Below, one piece after another: positions 12,701 through 24,700 of a stretch of 64,000 nucleotides of DNA; the stretch's first letter is position 1; each line of letters starts with the position of its first letter. The notes below the pieces were generated by a model. The model was not told the origin of the DNA. It saw only the letters and a program-made list of their open reading frames with translations, and did not search any database. The DNA is from Siphonodentalium dalli (lineage: Eukaryota > Mollusca > Scaphopoda > Gadilida > Siphonodentaliidae), in NCBI GenBank assembly GCA_032622095.1, contig CP136066.1, positions 186,472,716 to 186,536,715 of the forward strand, in the 5' to 3' direction. The position numbers were made by a program, and so were the translations under genes.

Positions 12701-15700
12701 GCTCGTTTCATTAGAAGCCACTTGGTATCGAACATATTACGTTCAAGTCTGCAGTATGCATTGTATTTTTCGCAATTATACCTAAAGTTGAATTCTGCAA
12801 TTAAAGCATTCATAGACAATTGGTCCGTTGTAAATTTTGTTTTGTAAATATAGTTTTTAATAATCAAAATTAAATAATTTGTAATGTTATCCGTTCGATT
12901 GCTCATGTTTCCAAGCGTCATTGTCTTTTTTGTTAAAGGAATGACGAAATTGTTTGATATTGTCCATTTGGAAAGCTTGTCTAGGAATGATTGAACATGC
13001 GGACACTCCCAAAATATGTGGCATATCGTTTCTTGTGTTTGACATCGGTTGCAAAGATCGTTTTGTCTAATCTTGGCCAGTTTTAGAAATTTATTGGTAG
13101 CTAAAATTCTACAGTTTATACGAAATTGAAGCCAGTGTAATTTAGTGTCAGACGTGGACTGGAATGGGGCCTTGAAGCAAATATCCCATGGAATGTTGTA
13201 CTCGCCTAGTTTGGATTCCCATTTCGAGCACACGTCCAGTTTCTTGTTTCTCGTCACTAGACAGTTGTAAAAATCGCGCCCACCTTTCGCATTGCGTAAT
13301 AATAATATGTAATTACTTGGGAGGATTGGTGCCATCAGGGGATTATTAGGTTGTTTAAGGGTTTTGACACTTTTTTCTGCTTGTCGAAGAAGTGCATGCA
13401 AGGTGATGAAATCTGTTCGGACATTAAATGTCGATAAGAGGGAATGTCTAGTGTGAAATGTGCCATCAGTCTGGAAAAGATCGTTAACGAAAATGATTCC
13501 ATGTTCTCTCCATGTCCGTATATTTAGTGTCGAACCATTTATTTTAAAATGTTCATTATTCCATAAAATTGAAGACAGTAAGGATAGGGTCTCTTTTTCT
13601 GCTACCAATAGCTCAGAACAGGCGATAAGGACATCTCTCCAGAAAGGATTCTGGATGCGGGCAGAATATAGCTTTAAGTATTGGCCTCCATATGCAAGAA
13701 AGAGGGGATCTTCGTCTATTGGTAAATCTACAAGGGGGTGCCGTTTCAGTATAATTCGGCGGATCCATGTTATCTTCATAGATTGTTAACCACGCTTTGG
13801 TAGTTTGATGAAACTTTTAGTTTCCGATTCGATTTGATTCCTTTTTAGCTCAACTTTACTTTTACTTTGTAAAGTTTGAGCTATTGCCATGTGTCCGTGT
13901 GTGTGCGTGTTCATTGCCAATCACAAAAAAATTACCTTCTTTACAAAGTTGAGCTACAGTGTCATTGACACTTTCATCTTAGGAACCGTCGGCGGTCCAT
14001 CGTTCTTTCCTACTTTTATAATGTTTGTATATTTGGCTATTCATAACACTGAAATTAATAGCTACGTTCATTCTAATGAACTCACAAATATTATAACCAT
14101 AACATCGCCGAGAACTGTGCTGGTATTCAATACATTGTGCTCATTAGTATTAATAGTAATTATGATGCACTATATTAACGTAAAAATTACATCAGCAGAT
14201 GCCTCAAACAACCAGCGACAGTGCAGTTAACCAGCACCCAGCCAATAGGCCATATAACGGAATACTTCCACTAATGTTATTAATATTAGGTACGATTAAT
14301 CGATTATAGTCGATTATTGACAACCGATTATCGATTATCAAAATCAATAATCGTGGCACCTCTAAATAAATAATTTGAATGTATATAGACAACTGGATAT
14401 TCATTGCAGCTTCAGTATGACAGTAACAATACTATAGAATGAAAAAATGAAATGTTAATGTTGTTGTCACAATATCTTCGAATATTGGCACGAGCCCAAC
14501 CTTGATATTAAAATACCAGTTTCAGCAGTTTCAGTGAACATAGGTAACATATTAAATACAGTGATGCCCTAAATAATTGATTCCTTAACCACAGCAGAAT
14601 TATGGGTAACTTTTCAGGATTTAGTCGGAAATATGGCTTGTTGCCATTCATCGGAAAGCTCTCACTGAGAGCTTTCCGGATGAATGGCAACCAGCCATAT
14701 TTCCGACTAAATCCTTAAAAGTTACCCATAATTCTGCTTTGGTTAAGGAGTCGATTATTTAGGGCATCACTGTACATATGTAGCAGTTTTGGGAATTAGC
14801 CTAGGTAATAGGCAATGCCTTTGTAAAATCAGAGGCAAAATCAGGTTGCTATTCGGTTACCAAGTTATTGTCTCAACAGAGAATGACTCTTCAACTAAAT
14901 GACTTCCTTTCACTCTTCTTTACATATACAGTAATGCCTTAAATAATCGACTCCTTAACCACAGCAGAATTATGGGTAATTGTTCAGGATTTAGTCAGCC
15001 ATATTTCCAACTACATCCTGAAAAATTACCCAAAATTCTCCTGTGGTTAAGGAGTCGATTATTTAGGGCATTACTGTATATAAAATAGCATCCATGGCAC
15101 TGCTTATGAGGTGGTTATGCCTGTTTTCATATCTGTTGAGTAAACAATAGAAACAATGTTTTCCCAAAACACTAAGATGAGAGTAATATGAATAAATTAT
15201 ATTATGCATGTAATCTACCATTGTTCTGAAAGAGAATCAGAATAAAATAGTATCTTTGAGTTGTAAGGTTATTATTGATTAGAAACAGCATTTTATTTTT
15301 GTTGCACGCCCTGCAGCCTGCATTTATTGGAGACTTGTTTTGAAAATTTACAGGCATGTTTAGGATCACTTCTAGATGGAGCTATCGAATTTGAAATTTT
15401 TTCAAGGAAAAACATGCGGCAGCCATCTTGGATTTTACTCTTTACAATACTAAATCCTTTGGCACACCCTATAGACCACATCCCTCATCCGATCATCACT
15501 CTTTCACTCTTCTTTACATATATTGTTATAAAATAGCATCCATGGCACTTTTATGAAGTGGTTGGGGCTGTTTTCATATCAAGTCTGGAAACTTAAGTTT
15601 TCCCAAAACACTAAGATGAAAGTAATATGAATAAATTATATTATGTTATCTGCCATTGTTCTGATAAAGAATCATTATAATCTATGAGTTGTAAGGTTAT

Positions 15701-18700
15701 TATTGATCAGATCGTCGCTAAACTTCATATGGATCTTTTTGGTGACCACCAGTTTGGCGTCATAAATTTTTTCCGAATTTCATTGAAAAACATGGCTGCC
15801 ACTCCCCCTGCGAGTGGTCATCTTGGATTTTACTCTTTGCATGACTAAATCCTTTGGCACACCCTACAGACAAGATCCCTCATCCAATCATCACTAAACT
15901 TCATTTTGATCTTCGGGATGACCACTAGATTGGAGCTTTAAAACTTGTTTGAATTTCATTGGAAAACATGGCCGATTTTACGTTATATATCTCTTCATGT
16001 TTTGACATCTAGTATTACTTAGACATTTCTGCTTTCGCCATTCCTAGTCGCTCTATTGACTGTAACACATGAAGTTACCCCACCCTCCAAATTGAGCTAC
16101 AGAGTCATTGAAACTTTCATTCTCTTAATTCCCAGGGCTGAGAAAGTAGATCTTTAAAAATTATTTTTTCTTTTCCCAGATGGTGATAATACTCAAGAAG
16201 AGCAAGTCAGTAGTTCACAACCAGTAACTAGTTGTGGGGATCCTTTGAGAGGTGAAAATCCTGCAAAATTGTCACCAAATGTCGACTATAAGAATAAAAT
16301 GAAGAAACAGGAGGAGGAAATGAAGAAGAGAATGGATGAATATGAAGCCAAGTTGAAAGAGATGCAGGGTTTATTAGATGCAAAAGAAGTTGATGAGTCA
16401 AAAATGAAATCAGAACTCGAGGAAGAGAAAAAGAAGAAAGATGCTCAACTTGAAATGATAAAAAATATGAAAGACAAGGAAGAAGAAATGAGAAAGGAAT
16501 TTGAAGAGAAACAGGTACGATGAAGAACGATTTCTTGTTGGGCATTTAAAGGGCTCTTTTCACTTCCTATCTAATACAATGTAAAATGTTTAAAGGTACT
16601 CAATCTGTTAAAACTCCCCATAATTACTATTTCTTTGGCTTCGGGGGTAAAAAATATTTTATTCGAGTCGAGGAACCTACCCATCAATGCTCAGAGTGAT
16701 CAGATGTCGATTTTTGAAGTTTGTTATTTCAATTGTTTGTGGCCCAGAAACATGCTGTCAAAAGGGTGGTCTCGGCCAAAATTGCGGATGAAGAAGGATA
16801 ACTCTAAAAACAAGTGGTAATACGGCCAAATTTTGTGAATACTCAAGTGATAATACTGCGATATTTCGTTGAACAAAATGTTGATAAATAACATGTTTTG
16901 GGAAATTTTATATCATAGTTGACATAGGTTAGCATTTTTTTTGTTGCAATTAATCGATTCTGATAACAAAAGCGTCAGGTTACAATAGGCTGATAAATAC
17001 TTACAAATAATAGCAAATGATGATGTTACTTATTAATTAGCTCATGAAGAGGAAAGGATCACTATTTTGTGGCACCGGCATTATTAATATAATTCAAGTA
17101 AGATTATCAACTTCTCTCTGGTGTAGGAAATCTTTTTTCCCCTGGAGATTTATTTAATATATTTTATTATTTGCATTAGTATATTCAGGGTTTCCGCCAA
17201 GGGGAAATTAATGAGTCCGTATTGGGGAACACATAACGCAACGGGATGACCATGGTTCGTCCCGTCGGGCGAAAATTTTGTTATATGACACTGAAAAGTA
17301 GCCGTTTCCTTGCACCTGAGTGTCCCACAAAGTAATCCAAAGCTACGTATATTACGCAAGTCGATCATTTTCCGTGGGTGCATTAATTCTGTTGATGGTA
17401 TCCAGATAATTAATCATGTAATTACGCACGTAAGACTGCCATCTGATTGAAGATTATATCAAGCTACAAGTTACAGTGTTTAAAAATTTATAATTTACAA
17501 TAAGATTCCGACAGGTATAATAAAACTCAACACTAAAAAGCATCTATGCATTGTCCAATAATACCTAGCTGGGAGAATTGAATTAAGTATTTCCTAGAAT
17601 TTCAAGTAGCTTCTGTGAAAATGAAACTGATATATTCCATGTATTCTGTCAATCGTAAAACTATTTGTGCGCTGTGACGTCATATATACTGCAGGGTTTG
17701 TCTGCAGGAGATATTTATAGCGGCGAAATACGAATGGTAGCGAAATATTTCAAACTCGGAACGCGTAGCTTGTCAATAGTCTGTATTCGTCCAACAACTG
17801 ACGGCAGCTGCTATAAAGTTTTAGCCAACGTGTTATAAAATATAATTGCGTTTTGGCGGGAATGGGAACATGTGTGCCGTTGTTTGTGTTTGGGGACCCA
17901 GGCGGGACAACGAAACTATTATTGACCGTACTTTGACTTTATCTCCATATTGGGGGGGGGGGGGGGTATGTTTTGTTGTGTTTATCCTCCATGCATGTAA
18001 TATGGGTCAAACAAATGGTGTTGTCACTATGAATTCCCGCTATAAAGACTGATTTGGGACAGGTTCCGTATTATAATATTACGATAGCACGGGATCTCGG
18101 AGGTAGATACCTCCTTTGTTAGGAGAACCGCCTGTTGGCGTATGTTGATCCCTACTCTGCCTACCTCAGCAATTCGACATTCTTTGATCAAATTATGTTA
18201 TCATACGATAGCACGGGATCTCCGAGCGTGAGTAGTTTCAACCACAGAAATCCCGTGCAAAATAATATCCGTACTCAGCAGTCCGATATTCTTTGATGTT
18301 ACCGCGACATTTATTACGCTATATATAACGTCGCTATTTCAATGCACACCAAACATTACGTTGTAGTTTTGGCGCTTTGATTTCAAAGGGTTACGCTGTA
18401 CCGGTAACACACTGTGCTCAATTGACCCGCCTTTTCACCAGTATTCTGTTTAAACCCCACGAACTGACATTGCAGCCGGATTTTTTATGACATATTGCTA
18501 CTGACTTTTGGTACATGTATGAATTAAACAGATCATCTGCGAGGGTAATGGGTCCTAGGGACGGACCCGCAGCCGGCCTGGCGGAAACCCTGGTATATTA
18601 CACAACTCAACTCATATATTGTGTAAAAGTTTGTGTCATTTGTATACCCCGGTATATATTGTGAATAAAATTATCCTATCCTCTTGCAGGAATTGCTTCT

Positions 18701-21700
18701 TAAAGATAAAGAAGAGGCAGAAGAGAGAATACGAAAAGAACTAATCGATCAGCTCGAGGACAAAGAAAAAACTCTCGTCCAACAACTAAGTCAACAACGG
18801 AAAAAACTTCTCGATGAGAAAAAAGCTGTCGAAGATAAGCTCAAGAAAGAAATGAAAAAAGCTCTAATAGAAAAGGATAAAGACCTCGAAAAGAAACTCG
18901 TTAAAGAGAAGGACAAGTTAGATAAGGAGTTATTTCGGAAGGAAATGGAGCAGAAGTTACTCGAGAGTCAGCTCACGGATACTAAAGAGGAGAATACTAA
19001 ACATAAAAAGGAAGCTTTACAGGTCAGGGAAGACGTGCTCGCAAACTTCGCTGATCTCATGGAAACCGAGCTGCAGTGTAGTATATGTAATGAGTTGTTT
19101 ATCAGGGTAAGTTTCCTGAAGCAGTGTAGTATATGTAATGAGATATTTGTCAGGGTAAGTTTCCCCCAGCAGTGTACTCGTGTGTGCCAAATAATCATAC
19201 ATGTACGTTTATTAATTTTATGAAAAAGATCCAACCAGCATTATGCTTATTCAGGTCTGCACATTTTTTTAAAAGTTGATAGCTTGATAGTGGAAGTCCA
19301 TTAATGGCTGCCGATGCAAATAAAATACCAGAATATCAGTTCTCAAAGTTGCGGTCGCGAGACTAACATCTTAATATTCATATAAGATCATGTGGAATTG
19401 TTATTACGTTGTTGCACTTCCGATCATTTAAACATTTGAATAACTATTGCCAATTTTTTGAGAATTGATAACATGCTTACACCATGTACTTATATTCTGT
19501 CCTGCACTTCTATTTGGCACACGAGAATAGCATATGTAATTAGCTATTTGTCACAGTAGGTTTCCACCAGCAGTGTAGTATAATAGCTCAGGGTAAGTTT
19601 CCTCCAAATTATTTAACCCTTACCCAACAGAAGGGCCCTGTGCCAATGCATTCTCTTATATATGCGAGTCGACCATAGGTCGCCTCACATATATAAGAGA
19701 ATGCATTGGCTTAACACATTAAAAATTATAAAATTGTTAAAGAATGTAAGAAAAAATGGTAAAAAGTGTTAAAAAAAGATTTTTTTTAGGCCAATGCATT
19801 CTCTTATATATGCGAGGCGACCTATGGTCGACTCGCATATATAAGAGAATGCATTGGCACAGGGCATAACTGTAACTATCACAATGTGGTCAAGGAGCCG
19901 GTTCCAATGATATCCATATTTGTATGGTTCTATTGAGACAGACCGAAGATATTTTAGGCTGTTGAAGCTTTATTTGGCCGGTTTGTTGGGTAAAGGGTTA
20001 AAGACATATTATGGACTTACTTCAGTGAATAAATCGATATGTTAGTAACTAAACACTCTCTCCACTGGAAGAATGTTGCAATAAACTAAGATTATCGAAA
20101 ATTCGAACCACATCGACTGTGCCATTTCAGAGAACACAGCATTTGAACTATGCTCAAATGTAAATATTTACTAGTTTATTCGGGACGCTTTATTGGGCAT
20201 AAACATTATGGCAGTGGTTTGCCAATAATATGATCATACACTTGGGTAATTAACGAACCAAAGCAAAACCACTTGCACGAGAGTAGCTGTGGCTTTTTTA
20301 TGCCCCCGACTTGAAGTCGGCGCGTATATAGTTGACGTCTCCGTCTGTCCGTCCGTCCGTACAAACATTTTGCATTATTGTTCAGCAACCGCTGTGCAGA
20401 TTTAGCTGATATTTGGTATGGTGATAGAGCAGCATGGAGGAACAGCTGCATGCATAGCGCGGGTTTCGTCCACCCATTTTCACCAGAGTTATGGCCCTTT
20501 TTTGACTTAGAAAATTCAATTTTGTCCGTCCATACAAACATTTTGCATTATTGTTCAGCAACCACTGGGCAGATTTAGCTGATATTTGGTATGGTGATAG
20601 AGCAGCATGGGGGAACAGCTACATGCCTAGCGCGGCATTCGTCCACCCATTTTCACCAGAGTTATGGCCCTTTTTTTACTTAGAAAATTCTATTTTTCTC
20701 TTGTTTTTTGGGTTTCCAGATGATAGCGTGAACTTTGGTGGTACGATTGCAAATCCCGTATTTTTGTGGATCAGTTATATGAAAATACATGTCAAGTGCG
20801 AATTTGGGTATGATCTGATGATTTTTGCCAGAGTTATGGCCCTTTTTTCAGCTTAGAAATCCGTCCGTACATCCGTCTGTACAAACATTTTGCATTATTG
20901 TTCAGCAACCGCTGGGCAGACTTAGCTGATATTTGGTATGGTGATAGAGCAGCATGGGGGAACAGCTACATATCAATTGGGTTAATAAACATATCCCATG
21001 CCCATGCATGGCCCATAAATCTAATTGACTTCATTTATTTATGTTAAAGTTACCTATTTTCGAGGCATCCCGTTTTTGGATGTCAGTTGGTCCACTAACC
21101 CCAGTTTGGTGTGTTTTGTGAGCGCGATTTTGCAAGTTAATTGGGCTAACGACTCATTGAATTAAAGACAGCAACTTAAACTAATAGAAACTGGAAGAAT
21201 AAAGTCAAGTTGGGAGAATGATATTGGTAATTTTCAGACTGAAAGTTGTGAAAAATTAATTTTACGGCGGGCGGTCCGGCGAGCAGGGGGGCGGGTTACC
21301 GGGAACAAAGGTTTTTTTTTTTTTTTTAGGTCTAAGGCCGAATGGGTTCATATTTGGTGTGGATGTTCCCTAGAGGACTCACATTCAGATTTGTTCAAAT
21401 TAGGTCACTGGGTCAAACAGTTGCGAAGCCAGGGCCATAACTCTTTCCCTCCTTAGTGATTCTTTTAAACATCTGCTCAAATACCATCATGACTGGGGTT
21501 CAGATTTGTTCAAATGAGGTCACTGGGTAAAATGTGGGCAGGGACATAACTCCAAAAAATATTATATATATATATATTGTGCCCCTGGCCCTTTATTCAA
21601 GTTCACTGCTTCTGCCACCCTGGTCCCAAAAATAATATTTATTCAAATTCTGAACAGAGAATCATTAGTAAGAACCATTTACTTTGGCTCTAACTGTATG

Positions 21701-24700
21701 CAGGGCATACCTACACATGTCAAGTGAAATCTGACATTTGTATAAACATTCCCTGGAGATCTGCTAGAGGTCATTAATTCCCTATTACAACAACGATTTA
21801 TCTTATGTATTGTTCACATCTTTCAACAGGACATTTAACACATTTACCAGGGTCACCAGGTCAAGTAGGTGCAAGGCCAGAACATTACTCTTATTCTCCA
21901 TAGTAATTCATGATATGTCTTCTATGCAATAATCAAATGGCCTATTTGCTTATATTTGGTATGAAATTACCTTGGGTGACAGATTTGTGAAAATGTGATC
22001 ACAAAGTTGAATAAGGGCAGAGCCACAGACATAACTATTTCACCACAAAGTAATTCTTAAAATATGTTTGCAAGAGCCAAGAACTGGTATTTAGCATGGA
22101 ATGTTCTTGTTTGACTGCAATTCAGATGTTTTTTAATGGGGTCACCTGGTCAAATAGGGGCCAAGCGAAGGGACCCGAGACATAACTGTATGTCTCTATA
22201 GTAATTCTTAAAATGTCTTCTCAAGAGAGGTTGGACTATTTAGCTTACATATAGGGGCCAAGCGAAGGACAGTTTTAATATGCTTCCTTCAAAAGGACCC
22301 ATCAGGTCTATTTTACTGATATTTAGTATGAAGGGTTTTTTGTTGTCTGGTATTCAAATTTATTCAGATGGGGTCACCAGGTTAAAGAGGGTGGGACCAT
22401 AACTATATGTCTCTATAGTAATTCTTAAAATGTCTTCTCAAGAGAGGTTGGACTATTTAGCTTTCATATACTTGGAGGATCCTTTAGTGACTGAGATTCA
22501 GATTTGTTAACATGAGGTCAACATGTTAAGAAATGACGGGGCTATGGGGAGTTAACACTTTTGTGTCTAATAAAATCATTGAAATTTGACATACATGTAT
22601 GGTGTTTTGGGTCCATGGATAATTGGGCTTCAAACATGTCCAACTATATGTCTCTATAGTAATTCTTAAAATGTCTTCTCAAGAGAGGTTGGACTATTTA
22701 GCTTTCATATACTTGGAGGATCCTTTAGTGACTGAGATTCAGATTTGTTAACATGAGGTCAACATGTTAAGAAATGACGGGGCTATGGGGAGTTAACACT
22801 TTTGTGTCTAATAAAATCATTGAAATTTGACATACATGTATGGTGTTTTGGGTCCATGGATAATTGGGCTTCAAACATGTCCAAATGGTTTAATAAAAAG
22901 GTGCTTGTGAGATTGGAAATTTCAAACAATTGAGAAAGTTTGAGATGTCGGTTGTGAAATTCCAACTTAAGACTTGGGAGTCTGGAGGGGACTTGTTGAG
23001 CTGGAGGAGGGGGTGATCAGTAGTGTATAGTTGGTAATTTCAAGGTGGATATTCACCCATCGACATACATGAAGCCTCTCTAGCCACATATCCTGTTTAG
23101 ATCTACTTCTTTTAAAGTTATTATGAAAAGTTCTGACTGTTGTGGTCTCCAGAGTCCCAGTCTTATCAGTCTTTGCAGTCTGGTGAGCGACCCCACAGTC
23201 ATTGACTGTCTTGTTAGTTGAAATTCTCAACAAATGAATCAATTGGATTGTGTATATCCACTGGTTAATATCTGCTTATATTATCTGAAAACCCTAGCAA
23301 ATGAAGAATTGACCATTCAAATGTAGAGTACTGGAGAATGCGGTTTAAAATAATTCTGAATGAAGGGTTAAATATTTTTATTACACTCCTATGTGCAATT
23401 TCCATGACTTGAATTAAAAATGGTAATGTCACTAGTGAATTATGTAATTTCTTGTGATGTCATCGACGTTACGTCACTTACTGATCTAGACTGAATGTTC
23501 GATGGTTGATCTTTCTCCGCATCTGGACTTTCATGCATTAATTCTGGGTGTTATTATCATATTTGGCAAATCAAATTGATGCAGAAATGTAATAAACAGA
23601 GTAATCAAATAGTTCCGAGAATTACGTTAAAATAATTAACTCGAGGCGAGAGACGTTTAGGTAAGAAACTCGTGTGCTAACATGCACTCATTTCTTACCG
23701 ACGTCTTTCACCTCTCGTGAATTATTTAACATAAATCTCGGAACAAATTGATTACTCTATATAATTGTTACGTGGTTCAGATTTGTGATTTCTGATATGG
23801 TAAGACTTGTGTGGTTTTTGACAATATCTGAATGTTTCTTTAAGCATATTGTCTGAATGCCAAACTATTAGTTTGAAACACCGGAATATTAAAGTGATGT
23901 GAAACACTCTGGTAGGGTGATCAAATAGAAATGGACAATAATCTTGCTAAAAGTAGTTATATTATACAAATATTATATCAGAATTGACATGACACACCAT
24001 CATTCTTATATAATATGATAATATGCAAGGCATATATAGAACGACCCCGGATAACAGTAAGAAGACGGACAATGCGAAGGTTCGTGCAAATAGTCGTGGA
24101 ACTATATGCATAAATATTATGCCTATACGCATCTCAGCGACGCGAATGCTTGATTAATAGTGTAGATCGTTTTGGATGCCAGTGGACCTCGATAATTATA
24201 TATGCCTTAATATAGCCTATCGGCCTTTGATAATAAAAGCCTCTATATTGTAATGTATATAGTGAATGCTATAGACTACAATGTACGTCACATTTAAGCG
24301 AAGACGACATGACACGTTCGGCCATGTCTGGATTCTGTCCCGCGGAGACAAATGACGTTTTGACATCATGACGCCGTAACTGCCTTCATTCAGCTAACTA
24401 ATGAAACTGATCTAATATGAACCTTTGCAGGTCATATTCATAACAAGCAACTTACAGTTTATAAATAAATAAATAGTTCAGTTGTCCATTGCCACATATC
24501 GGAAGTTGTGAAGTAGTAAATTCGTTTCATTGCTGATTGCGCGATTTTGGAAACCACTGCCGGAAGTCACGTGATTTTTTTCACGAAAAAGTTGGTTTGC
24601 TAAAAATTTCACCTGCACAGTATACTGTAAATTATGTGTGACATCACAAGTACGTACGCCCGCCTGTTACCTTTAAACGACCCGAGCTCGGTGCTAGTGC

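Larger units (their letters stand above)
10337..13780 (-). mobile_element. 5'-truncated LINE inserted in element A
   Basis: On the minus strand: an open reading frame at the very 5' edge, a 3' UTR, then AATAAA followed by a poly-A tail (the T-run at 10335-10355 on the plus strand). The direct repeat GATTGTT at 10330-10336 and 13781-13787 is the target duplication; element B carries the uninterrupted site. The 3' UTR is itself interrupted by the 1.9-kb element at 10691-12595, leaving about 1.5 kb of true LINE. Confidence 0.88.
9924..14364. mobile_element. hAT-like non-autonomous element A carrying nested insertions
   Basis: It starts TAGGGGTGCCATGATTAATC and ends with the inverse TAATCGTGGCACCTCTA, with further subterminal ATTAATCG/CGATTA repeats. 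Its two flanks (about 9924-10336 and 13781-14364) match, in reverse complement, the flanks of element B at 27158-33824. Flanking octamers (tatagata / aataaata) resemble a degraded 8-bp target duplication. No transposase is inside. An extra insertion of about 133 bp ('agctcaacttta...') lies at 13849-13981 relative to B. Confidence 0.85.

Noticed and set aside
14508-14690. Small frames encoding ...ESFPMNGNKPYFRLNPEKLPI...
   Set aside because: They recur in every family-1 palindrome in both orientations, so they are repeat sequence.
16228-16545. Minus-strand 105-codon reading frame rich in Ser/Phe/Leu
   Set aside because: It is the antisense shadow of the RNF8-like coiled-coil exon at 16180-16514.
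17846-18052. Small gene MRFGGNGNMCAVV...
   Set aside because: Lies inside the hAT-like element 17186-18592 across a poly-G run, and resembles no known protein.
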